A stretch of 64,000 nt of DNA, taken from Ambrosia x helenae (lineage: Eukaryota > Streptophyta > Magnoliopsida > Asterales > Asteraceae). Location: positions 248,001-312,000 of the forward strand of contig JAUTDX010000158.1 of assembly GCA_030844895.1 (NCBI GenBank), written 5' to 3'. Positions 35,680-49,838 of the stretch are shown one piece after another. A program made the translations under genes and the position numbers. The notes beneath the pieces are model-generated. The model was given only the letters and a program-made list of their open reading frames with translations. It did not search any database and was not told the DNA's origin. Position 1 is the first letter of the stretch, and each line of letters opens with the position of its first letter.

Positions 35680-38600
35680 TATTAGCTATTCGTGAGTTGA
35701 AAGAGTTGTATTTGTTAATTGATTCGGTTACAACTTACAATTACGCTTTTGGAGGAAATAGATGTGTGATTCGGATATTCTCAAGTTATATATAGTAGAA
35801 AGTGGTCCAATCGGATTCTCTAAAGTGGATCTGAATAAAGTTGTTGACAGCGTCAATTTATAGGTGATAACAATATTGTTCTGTTGTGTAATGGTGTAGA
35901 TTATCTATTTTGGGGACAGAGTTATCCTGGAAGAACCTATAGAGAGGTATATTTCATATTTGTATCTTATCAATATTATTATATTTATTATAATTATAAT
36001 TATATTAATTAGTCATTATGTCTGATTGGTTATAGTGTTGATTATATGTCTTGCAGCTAAAAAATACTATTCACATATATAATGTTGATGAAATACATGT
36101 TTTTAGTTTTATTTATTTATTTATTTATTTTTTTGGAAAATATCAATTGCGCTGGTTTATAGTGTGGAGCATAATTTATTTATAACTTAAAATTTCTTAA
36201 TTGACTTTGCTGTTGAGAACTAATGGATAGGAATTGTTGCCTTCATTAAATGAAATTGTGAGGCAGTATTATGATGTCAAATAGCAACTAACAAGTCAAT
36301 ACATATCATCTTTGACTTTGACTTTCAGTTTGACTTTGACTTTAAATTTGACTTTTATTTTGGTTTTCTATTATGTATACTGTTGCCAAACTAGTAGCTT
36401 CCATTATTGCTTTTTTATTTGCAACCATGAGTTATCTCAAACATTCTTTCTGAAAAAAGGTACTATTAGAATATTCCTCTATTTCTCACTCTCACTTACC
36501 GGTTATAGTATTGACTTTTTGCTATTTCAGGTGGCCAATATGTGATTGTTTGATTGCTTTCCATTCCTCTGGATATCCGCTTGAAAAAGCGGAAGCATAT
36601 GCTGCACTAAGGAAGTACGTGTTATCTGTTTCTATGTTTTTGAAACTCTTCTTTTCTTGTCAGCATGTATGATAAGAGCTGCATTCTTAAGTATGCTAAC
36701 TAGTTTAGGGTAAACATCTCCTGCATACTCAGAACATTGTTACAGTATAATTAATATTTACTTATTAGCAAGTTTTAATATAGGGTATTGCCGTATTGGC
36801 CCTGTTGGGTTATTGTTAACAGAATGTACTACATAGATACATGCATACGAACCTGTCAAGAGTTATTCTGTGTGGATATTGATGGTTGAGGTTATGTTCT
36901 CAACAAAATTGACTTTTAGAATAGTCCTGATTATTGTTGAAAACCAGGATATGATTCTTTATTGAAAGTTGAAACTATCATCACTTTCCTTTTCAAAATT
37001 GATGTTGTAAATTTTGTTTCTCATCACTTTAATTGAGTTAGTCAGTTCATATCTGTTTGATATATACTTATATATTAATTCCGGATGAACACCTACTATG
37101 CAATCTATTAATTATAGATCAACATGTATTATGCAGTCATGATAAAACACTGTATTCTGTATATGCACAAATCTTGCCCAATTGGGCAAAACAGGCCAGG
37201 TGTATATCTCAAATCTGTATGTTATAAGTATTCTTCAGTATGAAGGTAGCAAATGTTTTATTGTATTGGTTTCATTACCATATGTATGATCTACTTAGCA
37301 GTTAGCATATAAGCATTTATGACAGCCCAAGCAGTTTGCCTTACTCAAGTTACCTTTCCTTGTTCTTTATTTCTTCAGACCTTTCCTTGTAAACGAACTG
37401 GAACCGCAACACCTTCTTCATGACCGAAGGAAAGTGTATGAGGTATGGTGCTTACTAACCTTATATAAAACCATGTTTTTTTAGTGGGTAAAGGGCATTC
37501 GGAGAGTGGCCAATAAAGGCTGATTTTGTATTAGATTTTCATCATTTATCTTACTATAAGTACTACAAGTGGAATGAAATGAACGATTTAGGCATATGAA
37601 TCATATATGAGTGGCCAATAAAGGCTGACTTTGCATTAGATGTTCATCATTTATCTAGAAGGCGATTATAGACACAAGGAGTTTGTTATGTATAACACCA
37701 AACTTAAGCTACCCAAAACTCGGTTCCAATGAACTTATTTTACCCTAATAAGACAGCATTTGTAACTACCCATTGTCAATACATGAATTTGGACGTGCTT
37801 ATGATTTTCTATGTTCTCCACAAGGGCAAGACTTTAAGTGTGTTTGTTGGTTTTTATTCTTCCACTACTACTAACAGTGATTATCACTCTTTTCTGTTTG
37901 TCTTTTATTTTTTTTTTCCGGTGAAAAATTAAGTGCCTCGAAATGTGTGGAATCCCAGTCCCAAGATATGCGTTTGTAAACAGGGACAAACCATATGAAG
38001 AGTTGGAATATTTTGTTGAGGAAGAAGATTTTGTGGAGGTTCATGGGCAACGGTTTTGGAAGCCTTTTGTGGAGAAACCAGTTCATGGTAAGCATCTGCC
38101 ACAGCCCTTACAATATACCTCATTTAGACTGCCCCTCTTGCCTTTCTACTCTTTTCATATGTGCCTCACTATAAACTGCTAGTTCACACTTCTAGAACTT
38201 TCCTGTGTGTGAGTATTGTTGCTACTTATGTAAGCTTTTGTTTTACATTGTCCATAACTAAGTATGACGTTTTATCTGCTTTTTTTAAAGGTGATGATCA
38301 CAGAATAATGATATATTACCCCAGCTCAGCAGGGGGTGGCATGAAAGAATTGTTTCGCAAGGTGAGTCTTCTGACTTGATATATCTATGGAAGTTTGAAC
38401 TAAAGAAACTAGGTGTCAATTTCCATTTTCTGCTTAGTTTTGGAGAAGGAAGTGATCCTATTTTGCAGTACAACACTAACACTCACTTGTAGTTTGTTAT
38501 GCTATCATTCCAAATCTTATTGTGTGCTTTTGTGATACCATACATCGTTACTTGATAGATACTGGCATACTAAAAACAAGAAATATGAAATAAGTAAGAA

Positions 38601-41600
38601 CAAGGTTTCAAAAGGGTTTTCTTAAGAGCTTGGGCGCTTGGATAAGAACGACTAATGCTCTAGTAATGATTTTTTGAGCGTGGAGGGATTGACATCATGC
38701 ACAAAGCTTCAAGTGATTTTGTTTGTTTTTCTTCTTTTTTGTTTATGTCTGCTTTCATTTTTTTTCTGCATCCTCTTCTCTTCTGCTTGTGAATCTTTTT
38801 GAGACTTTGAAAACAATTTTAGATTCATGTTCTGATCTTTACGCTTGTAATATTAAACTAAGTGATCTTTGAAGCTGCATATTTAGGTGTAACATGTTAC
38901 TCTTGAGACATAAAGTTACAATTCAGTTGTAGGTTTTGATTGTTTGATTTTGGATGTGCCAAATATATTCGTTGGGCTGTTAATACGGCACTATGTCTTT
39001 AAATCCCTTTGTGTAACTTTTAAGATTTGATCCTGAGTCACTTGCATAGGTTCATTTTTTATATCTTAATATGACACAATGCATATGCAACAGTAAAACT
39101 TTTCTTTCATGACTGTTATGTGTTTTTTGTATGTAATTCATTATACATGTGCTAAAACTGTCCCAAAATGCACCTTTCTTTCAGGTTGGTAACAGATCAA
39201 GTGAGTTCCATCCAGAGGTCAGAAGAGTGAGACGTGAAGGCTCATATATATACGAGGAATTTATGCCAACTGGAGGAACAGATGTTAAGGTTATCTAAAA
39301 TTCTCCACTGAACACTTTTACATGTTATTTTCTTGATTTTTATGCTTGAAATATGGATAGAATTATGCTACACTGGGGTTGTCTGGGTAGATTTTGGTAT
39401 GAAGATTACCTATTTAGTGTCATCCATTAGTATGCAATATTTAACTTATACCTCCATTCTTTTCCATGCCTCTTTGAGGAAAATGAAAAATGATATAAGC
39501 AGAAGAAACGACTATGCCTATTTACACTATTGGACAATCTGATTTGTTTGTCTAGAGTGTAGGATGAGATAATTGAATTTGGTTCCAGTTTTGATGGTAG
39601 GGCCTTGCATGCAGCAAAAGAAGTACTAAAGATTGGTTTATCTATGGTTCATATTTACTAATATATTCAGAGCTAAGTATTCCATTATGTAACTTATGTT
39701 GGTTAAAGTGCTTACTATGTATAATTTCTGATATTTGTGACTAGTTGATGATGCATAGGTTTTTATATCTCAATGACAAAACTTCTGTGATCTTCAATGG
39801 TGCTACTTTTTTGTGTTTTCACAAATTACCAGAATCTGTGATATGCTATGGTGCCACTTTTTTGTTGTGGTATTCCTCTATATGCATGATGTCTAAACAT
39901 ATAAAGAATAATATTTTCACCTTAGCATCCAAAAGCACTAATGAGTCTTAATATAACTATTGATAGCCTTGTTTCATTTTCATGTGTGGGTTTTGGGACT
40001 CGGAAAGATCAGTTTTTCAACCAGAGTGTGAGTTTTGACAGATAAAACCTTGAAAGGATGCACTAAATTAACAAGTGTGATTTTTTTCTTATGCTATATT
40101 TTTTTGGGCGAGTATTTGGTCTTCCATGGTTGGGTGGCAAAGACTTAGGTATCAGCAGTTGTCTTCTTGGTAATAACTGATTAGTCGTATGCATGTGTAA
40201 AAATATTGCTTACTGGTTACTGTTTATGCTGTAGGTGTATACAGTTGGTGCAGAGTATGCACACGCCGAGGCGAGAAAATCTCCGGTTGTTGATGGTGTA
40301 GTAATGAGAAATCCAGATGGCAAAGAAGTAAGTAATACATACAACATAGTTCTTATGAAGGATATCAACAGCATAGTGTGAAATAGTTATCTATGAGCAA
40401 TTGTATAAAGTACCAAGGATAGATTATATCATGGAATTGTGTGTTCATTAGAACACATGTGATTCACTACTTCTTCCTTAATTTTCTCAATTTCATAGAA
40501 AATAGATGTGCTTATCAGTGGGCTCAACAGTTATTTAAAATTGTTATCTTTGACAGGTTAGGTATCCCGTGCTTCTTACCCCAACTGAGAAGCAAATGGC
40601 AAGAGAAGTTTGCCTTGCGTTTAGGCAAGGGGTATGTTATAGTATTTCTAGCTTAGACTTGTTACATAATATTTTATTGCACTTGTGTTGACATTTATTA
40701 TATTCCCGAAATCTGTCTCTTTGTGTGTATGTGTGATTTCTGTCACTTTCTAGATCCCATCGCTTATGACATTAATATCATGTGCAAATCTTTCAGTTTT
40801 TTAGTTTTTACCTTTTGAATTACTATCTCTTTCAATTTATCGACAAACAAAAGTGAGTTATATACATCATAAGCAAGTTTTATCGTTTGTCAAGAGATGG
40901 GCATCACCGTACTTGCCACCAAACACACCATCATTCTTTTTTAAGGAGAGATGATTTGATAACAAGGTGAGAGAATGCACATGTTTTTTATGTGAATGAT
41001 ATGGTGAGTGTGGTGGTAAAGTTAAAAGGTGGTTGTGAATTTGCAACGTGTAAAACCTGTGTGTCCATTTACCAACTTGGTTACTGTTTAATGATTTTGC
41101 ATACTCTTCTTCCTACAGGTGTGTGGGTTTGATCTCTTGCGCTGTGAAGGCCGTTCGTATGTTTGTGATGTGAATGGGTGGAGCTTTGTTAAAAACTCTT
41201 ACAAGTAATAAGCAATAATTACGCGTACCTGTTGAATTATTGGTTAACCTTATTTGATAACTATATTTGTTGCTTCGTGGTTGCATTGCATAAGTTGGAC
41301 TTCACTTGTGTAAGCAAGACCTCATTTACTTGCTTAGAAACTCCGAAGTCCAATGCGTATTTGTACATTGACTGTATAACATGACAAGCGTAATGTATTC
41401 TATGCTTGTACAATGCTACTAATTACTTCATTTTTTGTTTGTCTTATGTGGATAAATTGACAATATTCAATGCCACAAAGTGAAATCTAGTCTACAAAAT
41501 GTTCCCTTTATTGTTGTCTTGCTAATTTCATGATGTGCTTGTTAACTACAGATACTATGATGATGCTGCTTGTGTGTTGAGAAAGATGTTTCTAGATGCA

Positions 41601-44600
41601 AAAGCTCCCCATCTTTCAACAACAATTCCACCAGTTTTGCCGTGGAAGGTCAATGAGCCAGCTCAGCCCTGTGAGGGGCTAACACGTCAGGGAAGTGGGA
41701 TCATTGGCTCATTTGGACAGTCCGAGGAGCTACGCTGTGTGATAGCTATAATTCGTCAGTAAGATAGCTTGCTTTTCTTTTCTATGTTTTGTGAGCACTC
41801 TTATTGTTTAATTTATACACACTTATGTTTTTTATTGTCTAATTTATACACCCTTATGTTTTTGATGGACAGTGGTGATAGAACTGCAAAGCAAAAGGTA
41901 AAGTTGAAGGTCACTGAGGAAAAATTGTTAACTTTAATGCTGAAGTACAATGGAGGAAGACCTAGAGCTGAGGTGATTTTGATATGATCACTCTCACCAT
42001 TCATTTGTTCCTAAAAGTCAATGGTTAATCTTTGGCTTATGGTTTAGTTGACAAATTTTTTTTTTCTTGCAGACAAAACTCAAGAGTGCAGTCCAATTGC
42101 AGGACTTGTTAGATGCTACACGAATATTGGTACCTCGTGCTAGGTATTCCTGACTTGCAAATCACTTACTGTAACTGTTTTTATCTTAATTAAGTCGCAA
42201 AGTTTTCTAAATAATGGATATAACAGTTCTCTATTTCTGGAAGCTTTTGCTTACAGACTTGTGAATTTATCTTTTCTAAACTAAGAGGAGCTTGCAGACT
42301 AATTTGGAACTTGTAGTTTTGTTAACTCTCTTGATTTACTCAAGTTATTAGTTACTGGATTTATTGTTATCAACTTATTACTTATTAGTATAAATTATGG
42401 TTAGATTATGTTCTTTGTTCAATTAGTGATGTTATGTATTTGATTGCTTTATTGTTGTTTTCAGACTTGGTCCTGGAAGTGATAGTGAAGCAGAAGACAT
42501 TGAACATGCAGAAAAGCTTCGTCAAGTTAAAGCAGTTCTTGAAGAGGTTTGAATTTAAATGTCATTAGCGCAACTTTATATTTATTTCCAGTTTTGCTTC
42601 ATGTCTTGATCAATGATGTTTCTCATAGATAACACTACAATTTTTATCAAGTTTTCTATAGGATTTCCGATTATGGACACACACACACACACATTCTTCA
42701 TTTTTAAAAAGATATAAATGACTATCACTTTTGGAAAGCTCATTGTAACTACTTTATTGAACACTCTTAATGACGACCTCAGCTAGAGTATTAAAGCTAG
42801 TTGCTCAATGCAGTGTGGGTGTGATTAAATATGATGATGGTTTAAGGTGTAGTAACTTTGTATTATTATGAAGAATAAGGTAGATGATATGTTATAGCCA
42901 ATTCTTGCATTAGGAATCCGTTATACAATTAAATTTTCTTGTACAATGTATATGGCCTTTTTTCTGATATAAAGGAGCTGAACCAAACTAAATTCATAGA
43001 AGTTCCAATTAATATTTTCTAGTAAAACACAATCGAAGAACAAGAACTCTTATGTAAGACAAATGATAATTTGTTCCGACTGCTAAACCGATAATCTTTT
43101 CCAAGTTATGTGAAGGGTTTTCTTGAACTCGATATATTATTTAACAACTATGTTAAATCTATTAGAGCTTTAGCTTCTTGTGCTCTATTTCTAAACTTAA
43201 CATAGGTAAATGATAACTGCTATGTTTCCAGGGTGGTCATTTCTCTGGCATTTATCGGAAGGTTCAACTTAAACCACTTAAGTGGGTTAAAGTTGCAAAA
43301 GGTGATACCGAAGAAGAACGCCCTATTGAAGCCCTCATGGTTCTGAAATATGGAGGTGTTCTTACACATGCTGGCCGGAAACAGGTATTACTTTAAGATT
43401 TTCATTTCCCTATTACACACTCATGTCTATATGTAATGTGGATTGATTAGGTTCTCAAGCACATTTGTAACTATAATTTACAGATATAAATAAATTACTG
43501 TCTTTAAACAACACGAATATCTAATCGTCATTTCATATACATGCATTGACATTTTGTCCCTCATTGACAGGCTGAAGAACTTGGCAGATATTTCCGCAAC
43601 AATATGTATCCAGGTGAATATATGTTCAAATTCTGGTGCAAGTGTTTTTGCCTTTCGATTGGTCCATGTTGATGATATACTTAAAGGGTTATTTATAAAT
43701 ACTGGTGATAAGCATTGTATTTAAAATTAGGACTGAAACTCTAGCTTTCTACTCCCAGCATTTGACCTTTTTGCTCAAATGATTCAAATAATATCACTAA
43801 TACTTCAGCACACATTTAGCATGTCAAGAAGCTATGCATTTACTTATTTACATCATTATTAGGTATACGAGAAAAATATTAGTTAATACTTAATACACAA
43901 TTATTTCAGGTGAAGGTACTGGACTGCTTCGTCTCCACAGTACATACCGGCATGACCTTAAGATTTACAGCTCTGATGAGGGCCGTGTACAGGTCCCAAA
44001 ACTTTATTAAAATTATTTATTTTTTGCATCATCATATGAAGTGTTGTACCTTGCTTTTTCTGCTTGTTTACTGCCATTACTTTCTTTTGACAACTTAACA
44101 AACCTGTTTGTGGGTTTAAATCTCTCAACAGATGTCAGCTGCTGCATTTGCCAAGGGGCTTTTAGACTTAGAAGGACAATTAACACCAATATTGGTTTGT
44201 TGTCTTCTATCTTTTATATAACAGTTTGATGCCTGCAGTTTTACTTTAGGCTATACTGAAAGCACACATTCTTTTTGAAGGTTTCACTTGTAAGCAAGGA
44301 CTCATCAATGTTAGACGGACTCGATAATGCAAGTATTGAGATGGAAGAAGCTAAGGTTACTTTTATTCTGATTGTTTCCCTAATTCTGTCATGCATGTGT
44401 TTTGACTTTGTAAAACAAAGTTGCATGTATAAATATGAAAGTCATTTTTAATTAATCCATATTCCTCTTCTTTACATAAGTTACAATTTTTTCTTGCCGG
44501 TATCATAGGCTAGATTGAACGAGTTGATAACATCTGGAGTTAAGGCGGCACAGGCAAATGGATTCTCTAAGCAACCCTGGATGGTTGATGGGGCTGGACT

Positions 44601-47432
44601 TCCAGTGAATGCTTCCGAGCTTCTACCTACACTAGTAAATATTTACTTATGCAATTATCTTATAATTGACTATGTATTGCACTTCTTTTGGACAGATTCT
44701 CGAAGCTTATTTATATCCAGTACTGAACTCATGCATTTGCCAGTAGTATTCTGCTATATTTTTATTATTTGAATTTCATCCGAAAAGAATGTTTCATACT
44801 TGGTTGTTACTATCTTTCATGGTTTTCCGTTAGTTTTTATGTACATTTTGTATTTGTCACAAGTTTAAGAAATAATATGATAACTGGAGGATATTATCAA
44901 GTTGTCCATACTGATTTGCTATGTATTTGACAGGTGAAACTGACGAAAAAGGTTACAGAACAAGTGAGATTACTAGCAAAAGATGAAGATGAGGAGCTTG
45001 CTGAGACCACCTCATATGATGTTATTCCACCATATGATCAAGCAAGAGCACTTGGTAAGACTAATATAGATATAGATCGAATTGCTGCTGGATTACCTTG
45101 TGGGAGTGAAGGCTTTCTTTTAATGTATGCACGCTGGAGAAAATTGGAACGCGATTTGTATAATGAACGCAAGGAGTAAGCTTTTTTTTGTTCATGTATA
45201 CAACAAAAAGTTTCCATGATATTAGATTTATTAACATTTTGCTTTTATCACCTTTAACAGTAGATACGATATAACGCAAATTCCAGATGTATATGACTCG
45301 TGCAAGTAAGTAGCATTGCCCATTCACTTTTTTATGTTGGATATAACTTCTTTCTATGACTGCTCTTATATTTGCAACCTTCTACAGGTATGATCTTTTG
45401 CATAATGCACATCTAAATATAGAGGGTCTGGATGAGCTCTTCAAAGTTGCCCAGGTATTTTATGAGAAAGAATACATATTACCCTCCTCAAAAGTGATTC
45501 TTTAATTTATAATTATCATAGATGGTACTTCATGGACTCACAATCTAATTTCATTTTTCATGTCTTGGAATATTATTATCATGAGTGGCAAAATGAGTAC
45601 GTTGGGTTGGGTAACGGGTCAAAACAGGCAGGCAGGCAGGCCAGTTTGTGTAATGGGTGAAATTGGATTTGGGTCAAAACAAACGGGCATACAGGGCGGG
45701 TTGCGTAATGGGTCAAATTGGGTTGGGTCAGAGCGAACCTTACTATGTTTCTATGGAGGTAATGGCAACTGCTGTTATGCCTTCGAAGGCAACAGTAGGT
45801 TGTGCCAACGCTACGGTGGTGATGTGGTAAAGCAAATGTAGACAATGCACTCCTGCCCATTCTTCAATCAAACTTGGTTTTTCTTCAATCATGTATGACC
45901 CATGAGAAGAACACACAAAAGATCATATTGAGGACCCAAACTAACCTGCACATAAATTGTTTCGGTCCTAATTTCTATGTAAAATATTTATCCAAGTTTC
46001 ATGAATTCTCTAATTATTTCAGTTACTTGCTGATGGTGTTATTCCAAATGAGTATGGCATCAATCCCATGCAGAAATTGAAGATAGGCTCCAAGGTTAAC
46101 TTAATTCTTTGGCACCTTAGTACTTTAATACTATCTTTTCGCACTTGAATTATAATATCGTAACTGTTAGCTCGTAAGGCTGGGTTTTCATTTGTGGTTT
46201 GGTTTGCTACATTTTTTGCCTTAAAATTTTGAGGTGCTATTGATATGGGCGTTACTGTCTTACCAACTTTATAGATTGCTAGACGCTTATTGGGTAAAAT
46301 CTTGATCGATCTGAGGAATACACGTGAAGAAGCCATCAATGTTGCAGAATTAAAGAATCAATGTCAAAGCTCAACAACCTCCAACAAGAATGTGAAAGAA
46401 CATACAGATCATCAACATAAATCTCAGATTAAGAATGAAGAATTAAGAAGAACTAGCTTCACCAGTGATAAGTCAATGGATCAGGATGAAGATGATGACA
46501 AGGAGATAAAATACCGTTTGGATCCAAAGTGAGTGCATAAAAACTCCTTTAATCTCATTCCAAATCGTATTCTGAATATCAATGCACAAGGCAGTACTCC
46601 AAGACCTACTCGTTTTTGGGCATTGATTGTTTTTCTTTCATTTCTATAGATATGCTAATGTCAAAACACCCGAGAGGCACGTCCGAACCCGCCTTTACTT
46701 TACATCAGTAAGTAGAATTACCATCTTTCTTAATCTTATTTTTCAAAAAATAAAGATTAATTATTTTTTGAAAAAATATGTGTACAGGAATCTCACATCC
46801 ACTCATTGATGAATGTTCTTCGTTACTCTAACTTGGATGAATCTCTTCAAGGGGAGGCCAGCCTCATTTGTGATAATGCTTTGGAACGCCTTTTGAAAAC
46901 AAAGGAACTTGATTACATGAGTTATATCGTATTAAGGATGTTTGAAAATACCGAGGTTGGTGTATATATGTCTTTGTTAAAAAATTGGTGAATTAAGTTT
47001 ACTTATTATATGAAATGCAGGTAAATTTGGAAGACCCCGAAAGGTTTCGTCTTGAGATGACTTTTAGCCGCGGTGCAGATTTATCCCCCTTGGAGGTAAA
47101 TCCACTTTTAGCTAGAAATTACAATTTTTTTCTTCGACGCAAATGATTCATTGTTTTATTTCGTATAGAAAACGGACACGGAGGCAGCTTCACTGCACCA
47201 GGAGCACACATTACCAATAATGGGTCCAGAAAGGCTACAAGAAGTAGGGGCTTATCTGACACTAGATAAAATGGAGGAAATGGTCCGTCCGTTTGCCATG
47301 CCTGCAGAAGACTTCCCCCCACCAACTATTCCTCAGGGGTTCTCGGGTTACTTTAAAAGTGCAGGGGTATTGGAGCGTTTGGTAAATCTTTGGCCTTTTC
47401 ACAAACATGGAAATGGTAATGCCAGTAAATAA
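35299..47432 (+). CDS. VIH2: Inositol hexakisphosphate and diphosphoinositol-pentakisphosphate kinase (VIH/PPIP5K)
   Basis: A bifunctional cytosolic enzyme that makes and removes the 1-position pyrophosphate of InsP7/InsP8. It acts in phosphate sensing and jasmonate signalling in plants. Thirty exons with normal splice sites sum to 3189 nt (1062 residues), the usual length. Exons: 35299-35391, 35568-35627, 35900-35946, 36531-36614, 37379-37442, 37934-38087, 38291-38361, 39185-39289, 40235-40327, 40557-40631, 41119-41213, 41552-41758, 41873-41972, 42073-42143, 42465-42546, 43232-43384, 43571-43613, 43910-43992, 44132-44194, 44281-44355, 44509-44634, 44934-45175, 45261-45305, 45388-45454, 46023-46094, 46275-46528, 46650-46707, 46788-46955, 47021-47095, 47169-47432. 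The N-terminal ATP-grasp kinase ([44 protein letters not shown]) is followed by a histidine-acid-phosphatase domain starting RHGDRT (about residue 382). Odd: the usual RHGDRTP reads RHGDRTA, and MYGIPVP reads MCGIPVP. VIH1 and VIH2 cannot be told apart here. Confidence 0.95.
35434..35464. repeat. CAGTT pentanucleotide repeat in VIH intron 1
   Basis: About six consecutive CAGTT units just after exon 1. Intron 2 carries a TAT/ATT run at 35638-35680. Confidence 0.9.
45590..45740. repeat. Degenerate GGGTCA-type repeat in a VIH intron
   Basis: Intron 24 contains repeated AACGGGTCAAAACA, AATGGGTCAAATTGGG and GGCAGGCAGG motifs between exons 45388-45454 and 46023-46094. It looks like a decayed transposon fragment. 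Similar CCCAA/GGGT-rich sequence is seen at 61970-62230. Confidence 0.5.
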
Positions 47433-48088
47433 AAACAAGTTTCCGAAAAGAAAGATGAGGTAAACCGAGTTTTGGGTGAATTTTGAAACAAATCAACGAG
47501 CTTTATATGTACAAAAGCTCTTGGCTACTTTAACCCTTGATATTATATAACAAGGTTGTTGCGGTTTCTCTAATTTCCGTTTTTTACAAAATCATCAAAT
47601 ATTATGAGTTAGCTTTTTGGACACCAGGGCATTGTACTTAAATGTTGTTATTATTACATATAAAATGTAATTCTTAGTTTTCAAATGTTTGGCAATGAAT
47701 TGTACTCCTTTTAACCACATATCTCTTCCGTCAAAGACCTATGTGAGATTTGATGTTACAAAAGCAAATCAAGATCGTGTACTCTGAAGGAAATATGTGG
47801 TCATTGGGTTTTTGAGTTGAGATATGCTGTCTTATTTTCTATAATCTAATTTGCAGTTTTCTTGTACAACATACTACTACAGATTATAAAAAAAATTACT
47901 ATCATTTTGTTAGAAATATATACTTCTTCCCAGATTAATCCTTAAAGAGAAATTGTGTGTGCTCTCCTGTTTGGATTGACCGGTGATCTTCCAGATTAAT
48001 GTTGCCTGCTCTCATTTATCCTTAAAGAGAAATTGGTAAGATTTTACGTTAGTCTTATGAGCTAATTACATAAATAGTTTATGGACTG
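47433..48088. other. 3' flank of the VIH gene
   Basis: The 3' untranslated region and intergenic sequence. No gene is seen. Confidence 0.6.
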
Positions 48089-48855
48089 CTAGCTGATTAC
48101 CCTGATTACCCCGGGAGTGTCTCGGGTTGAGAAATCTAATATTACTTAATAAAAAAGGATAAAAGAAGTAAACAGTCTCAACCTCTTTTAATGTTAAAGA
48201 AAGTTGTTCTAATGTTTATACTATCAAAAGGGGTTCTCATGTTACGTTCCTAGCAGATTAAAAAATCTCAACCTCTTTTAATGCTAAGCATATCGTTATA
48301 GCACATGAACATGGGCAATTCTTATATGTAATAGTAGGTTCAAAAACATATATACTATCATAACATGATTAGTGATTTGCCTATATATGATTAAGAAATT
48401 ACTTAAATACATTGTGTTTTTTTCTGCATGAACAAAAACTCACTAAATTTTTTTTTTTTTCGTTTTTGCATAGCACTATATATGGTGCTCGTTGGAAAGA
48501 TAATAAAGCGATCGTTAATTTGGTGTAATTTTTTTTTTCCAAAAAATGTCATACATAAAAGTTACTAACGTTTAGAAATTGTGAGCGGAAAATAAGAAAA
48601 AAATAAAGATAAAAATATTAATTAACATATTTGAAATTTTAAAATAATTAATAGTTCACTAACATTTAAAAAATGTGAGAAAAATAAGGAAAAGATATTA
48701 ATTAACATATTTGAAATTTTAAGATAATATAGATATAGATTTTATTTAAAAATAAAAAATAAATAAATTTAAAAGAAAGCTTCACATGATGCCACATGAC
48801 GCCCCCATTAAATGTCACCTCATACAAACTCAATTCTTTTATTATAAGTTATAGA
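48089..48855 (-). mobile_element. Short Helitron-like element (copy 1)
   Basis: On the minus strand it starts TCTATAACTTATAATAAAAG at 48855, preceded by A. It ends near CTAG at 48089-48092, after AGATTTCTCAACCCG and a CCCGAGACACTCCCGGGG hairpin-like block. The middle (48430-48620) matches, in opposite orientation, 52860-53065 of the element at 52714-56282. The base after the 3' CTAG is C rather than T, so that end is uncertain. Confidence 0.55.
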
Positions 48856-49247
48856 TGTGGTTTGGGTAAAAGTAACAACTATAGGGTCTAACTTAACAAA
48901 TGATGTACGTGGTTTTTAATTTGTAACATGGTTGGGTTATAAACGTTTATCAAATCCCCCCTTCTTTAAACCAATATGAAGACAGGCTTGATAGGCTTTT
49001 GGTATTGCACTTGATGTTGACAATTATAAGAACTTAGTTTTTGGATGGGTTTGCTTATTTAATGAAGTTTGGTTCAATTTTTTGTTGTTACTAGGGATTT
49101 TTGTAATTCTACTATATAAATGTACAAACCTTTTGAACAGTACATTGATGGCATAATTGTAATTTTTACATCTTTTAAGGTCTTTTATTAACACACAAAC
49201 CAAATACATCATTCACACTTCTGAATATTAGAGAGAGAGAGACGCAA

Positions 49248-49292
<45 letters not shown>

Positions 49293-49838
49293 TAGAGAGA
49301 GAAATCATAGGAGAAAGAGAGGAGCTCGAGAAGAAGAAAAGGGAACCGTGATGATGTGATAACGAAAGTTACTGTTACATACCAAATGTGTTATAAATTG
49401 AAAACCACGTATCTCAAGTGCTATCTATATCTACGTCAACAATCCTTGTAATACACGGAAAATATGTCGATTTTACTTTGAAACCAAGACTTGTCGTAAC
49501 AAAACTTCCCTAACAATCATTGTTGTTTGAGAAAATTAACGATATGTGTATTAGTTGAGGTTTATCGTAATTATCTTTATACCTTACTCTATTTCATTTT
49601 TCCATCTATGGAACTCGAGTAATACTACACGCAAAATGTGTAATTGTTACCCTTAAATGGAGACTCTACTCCTAAATCTTAACAATTACTCTAACCAAAG
49701 TGTGGAATGAGCACCCATCTTGGAATACATTTCAATATTCAATCCCATGTCATTTTTTAAAATTTTTTTTTTTACGTTTTATATAATGTAATAGTAAAAA
49801 ACAAGTTACATTTAGATGGTGGGTAAGCGGACAACAAG
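48856..49838. other. Intergenic stretch with GA microsatellite
   Basis: No gene is seen. A long (GA)n tract lies at 49231-49289, and a T run at 49763-49773, which is the poly(A) side of the adjacent minus-strand retroelement. Confidence 0.7.
49231..49289. repeat. GA microsatellite
   Basis: A near-perfect (GA)n run, interrupted once by ACGCAAAT. Confidence 0.95.
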
